Positions 17,231 through 24,705 of a stretch of DNA of 64,000 nucleotides are shown piece after piece (the stretch's first letter is position 1; every line of letters starts with the position of its first letter). The translations under genes and the position numbers were made by a program. Under the pieces are notes generated by a model. That model was not told where the DNA came from, searched no databases, and saw only the letters and a program-made list of their open reading frames with translations. The stretch comes from Pararhodobacter sp. (GTDB taxonomy: Bacteria; Pseudomonadota; Alphaproteobacteria; Rhodobacterales; Rhodobacteraceae): NCBI GenBank assembly GCA_020832665.1, contig JAFIEG010000009.1, positions 1 to 64,000 on the forward strand, given 5' to 3'.

Positions 17231-18808
17231 TCAGGCGCGGCGGAAGAACTGCACCAGCGGCAGCCCGTCGGGGCGCGTGGCCGGTACGATCGAATCGGCG
17301 AAAAGATTTGCCGTCACCCCGTGGGTGATGAAGCGGTAACCGCCCGATTCCTCCATCAGATCCTGCATCCGGCGATACATCTCGTCGCGCTGTGCCGGGT
17401 CGGTCTCGGATAGCGCCTCGTCATGCAGGCGGTCGAACTCTTCGTTCGAGAACTGCTCCCAGTTCCAGTCGCCGATCTGCTCGGTGACGAACCAGGCGGT
17501 GGCGTAATAGGGGTCCGGCGTCATCGAGAAACGCTTGATGGTCAGCTCCAGATCCTGCCAGCGCTCGCCGTCGGCGGCCACGCCCAGGCTCCAGAAAGAG
17601 CCCGATTCATGCACCGAGATGCTCAGGTCGATCCCGGCTTGCGCCATCGTCGCCTGCATTACCTGCGCCGCCGTGGTGTGGATGACGGTGTTGAGCACGT
17701 CGATATTGATCTCCAGCCGGTCGATGCCGGCCTCGTCGAGCAGCGCGCGCGCCCGGGCGAAATCGGCCTGTGGCGGGATGATCGTCTCGGGGCGGTGCCC
17801 GATCAGTCCTGGCGCGATGATGCCGGTGGCGGGTTCGGCCACATCGAAGAAGGCCGCCTGCACGATCGAGGGCACGTCGATGGCGTGCATGATCGCCATG
17901 CGCACGCGCTCATCGGCGAATTTCGGGTTCTGCACATTGAGCCCGACCCAGTGATAGAACAGCGCGGGATGCACCTGCAGGCGCGAGCCATCGGGCGGGT
18001 TGTCGCCCAGCCGCGCCACCGAGGCCGGCCCGATCGAGGTGAAATCGACATCACCCGCTTCCTTGGCGATCTCGGCGGCGGATTCATCAACGATGACCAC
18101 CAGATCGACGCGCTCGAAATCGGCCGGCTCGCCCGAGAAATCGGGGTTGCGCTCCAGCACCCAGCGTTCGCCCAGGCGGTGCTCGACCACTCGGTAGGGG
18201 CCGCAGACGGCGGGCGGAATGGCGGTAGTGATCTTGCCGCCAGCGGCCTCGACCGCCTCCTTGCAGATGATCGTGCCGGCCAGATAGGGCAAGGCTATCG
18301 TCCAGATCGGCGCGAAGGGGCGCTCCATGTGGATGATGCCGCTATGGGTGCCGGTCACCTCGACATGGGTGAAGGTGCCCAGATCGGGCCGGATGCGCGA
18401 ATTGTTCTCGTCCACCATGTGGCGCTCAAGCGAAAATTTCACATCCTCGGCGGTGATCTCGCCAAAGCCGTCAGACCACATCTGCCCCGGCTTGAGCGTG
18501 AAGGCGATGGTGGTGGGGCTCGACTGTTCGATCGATTCGGCAAGATCGAGCTGCCAATCCCACTGATCGCCCGGCACATACTGGATCAGCTTGCGATAGA
18601 TACAGCCATAGAGCAGCTCTTCGAGAAAGCCCGAGGCATCGAGCGGGTCGTAATCGTCGGGCTCGAGATAGGCGCGGACATTGAGCCGCCCGCCATCGGC
18701 CCAGGCGACGACGGGAAAGAGAGATGCGGTGCCCAGCGCGGCCGCCCCGGCCAGAAGCTGGCGCCGCGTGGTGGTGGGAAACAGACGCTTTGAGATGTCG
18801 TTGGTCAT
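17231..18808 (-). CDS. ABC transporter substrate-binding protein, family 5, Tat-exported
   Basis: A 525-residue periplasmic binding protein. The N-terminus carries a twin-arginine signal (TTRRQLLAGAAALGTASLFP, cleavage near VVAWA), then the SBP_bac_5 fold (YLEPDDYDPLDASGF onward, VKFSLERH, RMAIMHAIDVPSIV). CGGGAGCC just upstream supports the ATG at 18808; an extension to 18889 would put 27 charged residues before the Tat signal. As first gene of the operon it delivers a peptide or related ligand to the OppB/C permeases; the ligand is not predictable. Confidence 0.92.
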   Translation of the reverse strand: MTNDISKRLFPTTTRRQLLAGAAALGTASLFPVVAWADGGRLNVRAYLEPDDYDPLDASGFLEELLYGCIYRKLIQYVPGDQWDWQLDLAESIEQSSPTTIAFTLKPGQMWSDGFGEITAEDVKFSLERHMVDENNSRIRPDLGTFTHVEVTGTHSGIIHMERPFAPIWTIALPYLAGTIICKEAVEAAGGKITTAIPPAVCGPYRVVEHRLGERWVLERNPDFSGEPADFERVDLVVIVDESAAEIAKEAGDVDFTSIGPASVARLGDNPPDGSRLQVHPALFYHWVGLNVQNPKFADERVRMAIMHAIDVPSIVQAAFFDVAEPATGIIAPGLIGHRPETIIPPQADFARARALLDEAGIDRLEINIDVLNTVIHTTAAQVMQATMAQAGIDLSISVHESGSFWSLGVAADGERWQDLELTIKRFSMTPDPYYATAWFVTEQIGDWNWEQFSNEEFDRLHDEALSETDPAQRDEMYRRMQDLMEESGGYRFITHGVTANLFADSIVPATRPDGLPLVQFFRRA

Positions 18809-18985
18809 CGGAGGCTCCCGGTTGGCATTGTTGGTGGACGGTGCGGGGGGCGGGTTTGTCCCGACTTGTTTTCCCGTCTTTCGCTGCATTCATCCTGCGG
18901 ATGCAGGCAGGTTCGGCGCAATAGCGCTCTTGCGCCGGGCTGGACGTTTCTGAAGCGCAAGGCGCGTCAGATCGCGCCAGGTGGC

Positions 18986-19810
18986 TCAGACCGGCAGTTC
19001 GGTTGCCGTCATCATGTGCATGCCCGCGCCGCCCGCCGCCAGCATCCGCGCCACATGGCGCGGCAGGGTGGGGCTGTCGGCGTCAAAGATGCCGGTGGCG
19101 GCCATCGCCTGTCGGGTATGGGGCCGGGTGCCGAGATATTCCAGAAACACCTGCGCCGCAAAGGGGGCCCTTGCGCTGCGCCCCTGCACGCCCAGTGTCA
19201 TGCCGGAAAGGAACTGCGGCTCTTCGGTGGCCGAGGGAAAGAGGATCGTCTGCGATATCGAGCGCAGCACGCGGGCGTTGTGATCGATGATGAAGATACG
19301 CCCGCCCAGCATCATCGCGATGCCCACATAGCGGATGAAATGTGACCGCCCCAGCGGGCTTTCCGAGGGCTGGATGCGCTCGCACAGGCAGGTGTAATGC
19401 ACGCCCTTGTAGCCGGTGATGCGCAAGAGCGACCGGCGGATCATGCCGGGCCGGCTGGGTGTGTAGTAGTAGTAATGATAGTAGCCGCAATAGGGTTGCA
19501 GGGCTTCGGCCGAGGTCGAGACCATCTGATCGATATGCGGCGCCGCCGGGCCGAGCGCGCGGATCAGATGGCGCGCGCGCGGGCGCAGCGAAACGATCTC
19601 GGAAAAGCGGCCATGGGGCAGGGCGATCTCTTCTTCCTCAACCCCGAAATAATCGCAGATGCGGCGAAGATTGCGCGCCGAGGGGCGCGAAGTGCCGTTG
19701 AGATATTTGGTGAATTGCTGCCGGTTGATGCCCATTGCGCGGCACGCCTCGGAGATCGAGGGCGCATAGCTGCACATCAGCTTCAGGTTTCGGATGATAT
19801 TGTCCTGCAT
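18986..19810 (-). CDS. XRE-like helix-turn-helix regulator with large C-terminal domain
   Basis: 274 residues: an HTH at about residues 5-60 (NIIRNLKLMCSYAPSISEACRAMGINRQQFTKYLNGTSRPS), followed by about 210 residues I cannot assign, including the Tyr-rich stretch YCGYYHYYYYTPSRPG near 107-122. The C-terminal part is probably a ligand- or partner-binding domain. It lies upstream of the ABC operon in the same direction, 177 bases from the binding protein start, and is the likely local regulator. The ATG at 19810 (MQDNIIRNL) fits better than 19852, whose extra residues are Ala/Pro-rich. Confidence 0.78.
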   Translation of the reverse strand: MQDNIIRNLKLMCSYAPSISEACRAMGINRQQFTKYLNGTSRPSARNLRRICDYFGVEEEEIALPHGRFSEIVSLRPRARHLIRALGPAAPHIDQMVSTSAEALQPYCGYYHYYYYTPSRPGMIRRSLLRITGYKGVHYTCLCERIQPSESPLGRSHFIRYVGIAMMLGGRIFIIDHNARVLRSISQTILFPSATEEPQFLSGMTLGVQGRSARAPFAAQVFLEYLGTRPHTRQAMAATGIFDADSPTLPRHVARMLAAGGAGMHMMTATELPV

Positions 19811-20042
19811 GGCGCGGAATGCTGGCGCAGGGGCCGGGGCAATGCAAGGCAAATCGCGTCAACTGGCGTCAGATCGGCGCGGCTTGTCAGTGAGATCGCG
19901 ATACGCTGCGGGGCGCATGGGTGCGGCGGGGCGCTGACCGTGCCGGCGGCTCGGACGGGGATAATCCGCTTGCAGGATTGATCAGCCGGAAACCGGATAA
20001 GCCAAGTCCGGTTTAGTGTTTCGGTTGGAGCACGGGCTGCGA

Positions 20043-20110
20043 CCGCCCGAGGTGGGCGCGAAGGCGCCCGCCTGTGGGGTGGGCGGGCGCTGCCCGAGCT
20101 GGCGCACGGG
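20043..20110 (+). repeat. Hairpin-rich repeat C, copy 2
   Basis: CCGCCCGAGGTGGGCGCGAA through GCGCTGCCCGAGCTGGCGCA resembles the minus strand of 14321-14385 and shares CGCCTGTGGGG-GGGCGGG with 8994-9010. It lies in the roughly 300-base gap between the regulator and the CocE-type hydrolase; apart from the two repeats I see nothing else there. Confidence 0.45.
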
Positions 20111-20123
20111 CGGACAGGTCTGC

Positions 20124-20160
20124 CATGGTGTCCAATCCGATCAAGCGGATTTCGTATCAC
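20124..20160 (+). repeat. Dispersed intergenic repeat A, copy 2 (divergent)
   Basis: TCCAATCCGATCAAGCGGAT followed by TTCGTATCA aligns with ATCGGAACCGATCAAACGGG-TTCGGTATGA at 32629-32660. The right end overlaps the stop codon of the minus-strand CocE-type gene (tca at 20157-20159), so the repeat now supplies the end of that reading frame. Confidence 0.5.
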
Positions 20161-22199
20161 ACACCATCGCGCGGGACCGAGAAATCCCATTCCCGCCGGC
20201 AGATCAGCGCCTCGTTCTCGTATGCCTCCAGGTTGGCGCGGATGTGAAAATGCGTGGCGTCGCAGGTCATCTCGCTGCGCGTCTCGGTTCTTGTCTGCCA
20301 GTCGCCGCGGCCAATGGTGAAAGACCAATGCGCCGCGTTGCGGGCGCTGAGCGGGTCGTCGGGGTGTATCTCCCAGGTTTCGGTGATCAGCTTGCCGGAC
20401 TCGATGCCGGTGCTGTCTTGGCGGGTCAGGCCGCCATCGGTTTTCAGGGTCAGCCTGTGGGTGCCGTCGTCGAGCACCTCCTCGATGCGCTCGAACCCCT
20501 CGGGGCGCAACTGTTCGGCCGTGCCCTCGCGGGTCTGTTCGGGCGGGCCAAAGGCGGGCTCGTCCTCGGCCATTGCCGGGCGCAGCGGCAGATCGAGATG
20601 GCTGCCCGCCGGGTCGAGCGCCAGCGTCAGCGGCGCCGCCGAGGGCCAGAGCATCGGCCAGTAGGCGGTGGAAAGCGACAGCCGCAGCCGGTGCCCGGCG
20701 GGCAGGCGGTAGGCGATATCGTTGAGCGCCAGTTCCACCTCGATGGGCGCGCCCGGCTGCATCGGCTCAACGCGGTCATGGCCGCCGCGATGGGTAAGGT
20801 TCAGTGCGCCCAGGGTGATGAAGGCCACGCTGCCATCGGGCCTGACATCGCCCAGCCGCGCCACCACAAAGCCGCTGGCCTGATCGGGCGTCAGACGCAG
20901 GCGCAGCCGGGCGGCGCCGGTGATCTCCCAGGGCTGGGTGAGCGCTTCGGTATCGAGCGTCAGGCATTGCGCGTCATCGGCGGATTGATCGCCGGCAAGC
21001 TCGTCGAGGCTGCGCATGCCGGGGCAGAAGCGCTGACCCATGATACCCACGGTCTGCGGATTGGCGATTGTGAGCGTCCCCGCCCCAGGTGTCTCGCCCA
21101 GCCCGGCCTCTGACAGATGCAGCCGCCGCGTGGCGATACGCGGCGAGGGCCATTCGCGCTCGCTGATCCAGCGGCCCATGCGCTCAGGCATTCGCCGCGC
21201 CGGCGGTTCGGAATCGAGCATGTACATCCGGTAGCCCTGCGCCGCTTCGCCCTCTCCCTTGAGATGGCAATCGAACCAGGCCTTGACCTCGGCCAGAAAG
21301 CCGATGGCCGGTTCCGGCCAGGCGGTATTGGGGAATTTATGCGCCCAGGGGCCGTTGATGCCGGCCACCGGCGCCGAAAGCCCGGCAACCACCCTTGGCA
21401 CGGCGTTCGAATAGGCATCGGCCCAGCCGCCCACCGCCAGGATCGCGGCCTTGACCGCGCCGTAATCCTCGCAGACCGAGGCCCGGCGCCAGTATTCGTC
21501 GCGCCGCTGATGACGCAGCCAGGTTTCGATCAGAAGCGGCTGGCGCTCGAGCCTCGCGCGCCAGATCTCGCGCCAGTTCTCGCCCATGATCGCCGGGTCG
21601 GGCGGGCGCGAGGAATAGGCCAGCATCTGCTGCGACCAGAGCATGTTCTCGCTCAGAAGACAGCCGCCCATGTAGTGGATATCGTCGCCATAGCGGTCAT
21701 CGGAAAAGCAGATCGTGACCGCCGCCTTGAGCGCGGGCGGCGCGAGCTGGGCAAGCTGCAGCCCGTTGAAGCCGCCCCAGGAAATGCCGATCATGCCCAC
21801 CGTGCCACTGCACCAGCTCTGGCGGGCAAGCCATTCGATCACCTGCAGCCCGTCATCCAGCTCGGCCTCGGAATACTCGTCTTCCATGAAGCCGTCGGAA
21901 TCGCCATTGCCGCGGATATCCACCCGAACACCGGCATAGCCATGGCGCGCCAGCCAGGCATGGGTGATTTCGTCGCGCGCCAGCGTGCCGTCGCGTCGCC
22001 GATAGGGCAGGTATTCCAGCACCGCCGGCACCGGGCGCGTGGCGGCGTCGGCGGGCAGCCAGATACGCGCGGCAAGGTGGGTGCCGTCGCGCATCTCGAT
22101 CCAGACCGGATCGAGGATCACCGGCGCGTTTTCCGTCGCTTCATCATCTGAGGCGCGTTTCGAGGCAATGTGACTGTCGGCATCGGCCATGGCGTTCAT
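20157..22199 (-). CDS. CocE/NonD-family hydrolase (X-Pro dipeptidyl-peptidase-like)
   Basis: 680 residues with an alpha/beta-hydrolase domain (about 25-330) whose nucleophile is Ser140 in GISWGG, an Asp in the GWADAYSN region and a His in GPWAHKFPN, followed by the C-terminal jelly-roll domain of X-Pro dipeptidyl-peptidases (TGAARLRLRLTPDQ, YRLPAGHRLRLSLSTAYWP). Members cut acyl-peptides, esters or amides such as cocaine; the substrate here is unknown. There is no signal peptide. ATGs at 22199 and 22190 are both possible; AGAAG precedes the first. The stop falls within repeat A. Confidence 0.88.
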   Translation of the reverse strand: MNAMADADSHIASKRASDDEATENAPVILDPVWIEMRDGTHLAARIWLPADAATRPVPAVLEYLPYRRRDGTLARDEITHAWLARHGYAGVRVDIRGNGDSDGFMEDEYSEAELDDGLQVIEWLARQSWCSGTVGMIGISWGGFNGLQLAQLAPPALKAAVTICFSDDRYGDDIHYMGGCLLSENMLWSQQMLAYSSRPPDPAIMGENWREIWRARLERQPLLIETWLRHQRRDEYWRRASVCEDYGAVKAAILAVGGWADAYSNAVPRVVAGLSAPVAGINGPWAHKFPNTAWPEPAIGFLAEVKAWFDCHLKGEGEAAQGYRMYMLDSEPPARRMPERMGRWISEREWPSPRIATRRLHLSEAGLGETPGAGTLTIANPQTVGIMGQRFCPGMRSLDELAGDQSADDAQCLTLDTEALTQPWEITGAARLRLRLTPDQASGFVVARLGDVRPDGSVAFITLGALNLTHRGGHDRVEPMQPGAPIEVELALNDIAYRLPAGHRLRLSLSTAYWPMLWPSAAPLTLALDPAGSHLDLPLRPAMAEDEPAFGPPEQTREGTAEQLRPEGFERIEEVLDDGTHRLTLKTDGGLTRQDSTGIESGKLITETWEIHPDDPLSARNAAHWSFTIGRGDWQTRTETRSEMTCDATHFHIRANLEAYENEALICRREWDFSVPRDGV

Positions 22200-22347
22200 C
22201 TTCTGCTGGCACCCTTTGCGGATGGCCCGAGTGAGCGCCGAAGCCGCCTGACGCGCAAGTGAGCGAGTGCGCGCGCCGCGACGCGAGGCGGCGCGCCGGG
22301 GGCGTCAACTGGCTCCATCCGGCTCGCCTGTGGACGCGGCGTGGCGA

Positions 22348-22394
22348 GGGGGGCGCTGCCCCCCGTCCGGCGTATTTTGGGCAAGATGAAGGGG
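22348..22394 (+). repeat. Bipartite intergenic repeat B, copy 3
   Basis: Hairpin GGGGGGCGCTGCCCCCC (22348-22364) followed directly by CGGCGTATTTTGGGCAAGAT and GAAGGGG. The second hairpin seen in other copies is missing. It lies between two minus-strand genes and points against them. Confidence 0.75.
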
Positions 22395-22458
22395 TGTAGG
22401 TGGCGTCGGGGCGCATGATCGGGTTTGCAGGCGCGGCAAGGGGCGAGGCCCTTCTTCA

Positions 22459-22481
22459 GGCTCGCGCCGCAGGCGCGAGCC
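22459..22481. other. Perfect 10-bp hairpin between echA-like and CocE-like genes
   Basis: GGCTCGCGCC and GGCGCGAGCC flank a GCA loop. It sits 94-116 bases past the stop of the minus-strand enoyl-CoA hydratase homologue. No T-run follows on either strand. With repeat B it fills most of the 375-base gap; I see no gene there. Confidence 0.5.
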
Positions 22482-22574
22482 GGGCCCAACCGGCGGCGGC
22501 GCGGCATTGCCGCGCGGGCAGCGGGCGGGAGCGTCGCCGGCGTCATGCGCGCGGCAGGCGGTGGCGGGGTGTGC

Positions 22575-23366
22575 TCAGCCGGCCCAGGCGGGTTTGCGCT
22601 TCTCGATGAAGGCCTGGATGCCCTCATCGGTGTCCTCCAGCAGCATGTTCTCCACCATCGCCGCGCCGGTGAAGGCATAGGCGTCGGCTAGGTTCATTTC
22701 CAGCTGCTCGTAGAAGGCGCCCTTGCCGATGCGCACCGCCGGGCCCAGCTTGGCGGCAATCGTTGAGGCCAGCGCCATTGTCTCGGCCTCGAGCGCCTCT
22801 TCGCTTGCAATGCGGTTGATCAGACCCAATTCGCGCGCGCGCGGCGGGTCGATGAAGGCTCCCGTGGTCAGCATCTCGAAGGCGTGCTTGCGCGGCAGGT
22901 TACGGCTGAGCGCCACCATCGGGGTGGAGCAGAACAGCCCGATATTGACCCCGTTGACGCCAAAGCGCGTGCCCTCGGCGGCCACGGCCAGGTCGCAGCT
23001 GGCCACAAGCTGGCAGCCGGCGGCGGTGGCGATGCCATGCACCTGAGCGATGACCGGCTTGGGCAGCGCCGGGATCGCCTGCATCAGCGCCGAGCAGCGG
23101 TTGAACAGATCGGCGAAGCTGGCGGCGCCACCATCGGCGGCCTGGCGCGCGGCCTGCATTTCCTTCAGGTCGTGCCCGGCGCAAAAGGCCTTGCCCACCC
23201 CGCGCAGCACCACCACCTTGGCCGCGTCGTCGGCCCCGGCGCGGGCCAGCGCACCGGACAGCGCCGCCAGCATTGCGTCGGACAGTGCGTTGAGGTTGGA
23301 GGGGCTGTTCATGGTCAGCACCGCTACCTGTTCCGTAACGTCATAAAGCACCAGATCGTCGCTCAT
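22575..23366 (-). CDS. Enoyl-CoA hydratase/isomerase family protein, ECHDC3-like
   Basis: 263 residues of crotonase fold. The oxyanion-hole segments are present (AFCAGHDLKEM near 60-70; GIATAAGCQL near 111-120), but both catalytic Glu of true hydratases are absent: the first position is Gln119 (GCQL instead of GCEL) and the second is Gly139 (FGVNGVNIG instead of FGxPExxIG). The following NIGLFCSTPMVALSRNLPRKHAFEMLTTG closely resembles the ECHDC3 group. Ordinary hydration of enoyl-CoA is therefore unlikely; hydrolase, isomerase or binding roles are open. It is divergent from a small thioesterase with 56 bases between starts. Confidence 0.87.
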   Translation of the reverse strand: MSDDLVLYDVTEQVAVLTMNSPSNLNALSDAMLAALSGALARAGADDAAKVVVLRGVGKAFCAGHDLKEMQAARQAADGGAASFADLFNRCSALMQAIPALPKPVIAQVHGIATAAGCQLVASCDLAVAAEGTRFGVNGVNIGLFCSTPMVALSRNLPRKHAFEMLTTGAFIDPPRARELGLINRIASEEALEAETMALASTIAAKLGPAVRIGKGAFYEQLEMNLADAYAFTGAAMVENMLLEDTDEGIQAFIEKRKPAWAG

Positions 23367-23422
23367 CTTGCCCTCCTGCGCATTTGGCGAGACTCTAGCG
23401 CCACCAGCCGGGGGAGGAAAGC

Positions 23423-23857
23423 ATGGCGCAAGCGCGCGAGGTAAAAATGCAGGCCGAGGCGCTCAACGCCTTTCTGGCCGAGGTCTATCCGCAGATCGCC
23501 GACGATTTCCGCATCGATCGGGTGGCGCCGATGGAGGCCGATATCCGCCTGCTGACCGCCGAGCGGCATCTGCGCCCGGGCGGAACGGTTTCGGGGCCGA
23601 CGATGTTCGCGCTGGCAGATCTGGGCATGTATGCGGTGACGCTGGCCATGATCGGCCCCGAGGCGATGACCGTGACCACCAATGCCGCGCTGGATTTCAT
23701 GCGCAAGCCCGCATCCGGGCGCGACATGATCGGTCGCGCGCGGCTTCTCAAGCTGGGGCGATCGCTGGCGGTGGGCGATGTGCTGCTTTACTCCGAGGGC
23801 ATGGACGAGCCGGTGGCGCGCGCGGGCATGACCTATTCGATCCCGCCGCGGCGCTGA
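23423..23857 (+). CDS. PaaI-family hotdog thioesterase
   Basis: 144 residues of single hotdog fold with the PaaI-type segment RPGGTVSGPTMFALADLGMYAV near 51-72, where the conserved Asp of the central helix contributes to acyl-CoA hydrolysis. PaaI-type enzymes release CoA from aromatic or medium acyl thioesters. The neighbouring divergent enoyl-CoA-hydratase-like gene suggests a shared acyl-CoA substrate. GGGGGAGGAAAGC upstream is a good ribosome site. It converges on the NYN gene, with four bases between the stops. Confidence 0.87.
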   Translation: MAQAREVKMQAEALNAFLAEVYPQIADDFRIDRVAPMEADIRLLTAERHLRPGGTVSGPTMFALADLGMYAVTLAMIGPEAMTVTTNAALDFMRKPASGRDMIGRARLLKLGRSLAVGDVLLYSEGMDEPVARAGMTYSIPPRR

Positions 23858-23861
23858 GCCG

Positions 23862-24584
23862 TCAGCCACCACTGTTGCGCCGGGGCTTGTGGCGTGCCTC
23901 GATCTGGTTGCCGGTGGTGCGGATCTCGAACTCGCCGGCCTTGCGTACCAGGTCGGAGAGCTTGGCGCAGCCATAGGTGCGGCTGTCGAAATCGGGGTGA
24001 TTGGCGGTGATTGTCTGCCCCAGCGGCCCCAGTGCGAACCATTCCTGATCCTTGTCGATGGCCTGCATCGCCGCCAGGATCAGCGGCACGGCATCGGCGG
24101 GCTTGTCGCGGCGCGGCGCGTCGCGGGTTTCGGGCTCGGGCTCGCCGGTGAGGTTCTCGACGAAGATGAAGCGCTTGCAGGCCATGCGGAAGGCGGCCGG
24201 GGTCTTGCGCTGGCCGATGCCGTAGACATCGAGCCCCTGTTCGCGGATGCGGCTGGCCAGGCGGGTGAAATCGCTGTCGGACGAGATCAGCACGAAGCCG
24301 TCGAAGCGGTTCGAATGCATCAGGTCCATGGCATCGATGACCAGCGCGATATCCGAGGCGTTCTTGCCCACCGTGTTGGCCGGCTGGTGGTGCGGCACCA
24401 GCCCCAGCGCCGGGATCATGTCGTGCCAGCCCGCCATTTGCTGGCGCGAGAAATCGCCATAGACGCGGCGCACCGAGGCTTCGCCGAGGCTGGCGATTTC
24501 CTCGAAGATGGCCTCGGCCCATTTCGGCGAGGAATTGTCGGCGTCGATCAGGACGGCGAGGAGCGGGATGCCGGCGCGGGCCAT
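23862..24584 (-). CDS. NYN-domain (LabA-like) putative nuclease with C-terminal OST-HTH/LOTUS domain
   Basis: 240 residues. The NYN (PIN-like) domain spans about 5-145: acidic residues in VLIDADN (14-17), the NASDIALVIDAMDLM segment and VLISSDSDF supply a four-acid metal site expected for an RNase. The C-terminus (IDKDQEWFALGPLGQTITANHPDFDSRTYGCAKLSDLVRKAGEFEI) fits an OST-HTH/LOTUS RNA-binding fold. The combination suggests RNA processing. AAAGGAC precedes the ATG at 24584; the longer frame to 24755 runs through repeat B and is rejected. Confidence 0.85.
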   Translation of the reverse strand: MARAGIPLLAVLIDADNSSPKWAEAIFEEIASLGEASVRRVYGDFSRQQMAGWHDMIPALGLVPHHQPANTVGKNASDIALVIDAMDLMHSNRFDGFVLISSDSDFTRLASRIREQGLDVYGIGQRKTPAAFRMACKRFIFVENLTGEPEPETRDAPRRDKPADAVPLILAAMQAIDKDQEWFALGPLGQTITANHPDFDSRTYGCAKLSDLVRKAGEFEIRTTGNQIEARHKPRRNSGG

Positions 24585-24610
24585 GGGGGTCCTTTCGATT
24601 GCGGTTTCAA

Positions 24611-24683
24611 GGGGGGCTCTCGAGCCCCCCTCTTCGGCTGCGCCGAATTCACCCCCGAGAGTATTTGGGGCAAGATGAAGGGG
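24611..24683 (+). repeat. Bipartite intergenic repeat B, copy 4
   Basis: Hairpin of GGGGGGCTC with GAGCCCCCC (24611-24630), second hairpin TTCGGC-TGC-GCCGAA (24633-24647), then the core CACCCCCGAGAGTATTTGGG followed by GCAAGATGAAGGGG. This is the most complete copy. It lies between the mfd stop and the NYN start, both on the minus strand. Confidence 0.8.
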
Positions 24684-24705
24684 CAAGGGCGGGTCGCTGC
24701 GCTGC

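Noticed and set aside
17423-18793. 456-codon plus-strand frame opposite the Tat-exported binding protein
   Set aside because: Shadow of a well-supported gene; no motifs and no ribosome site.
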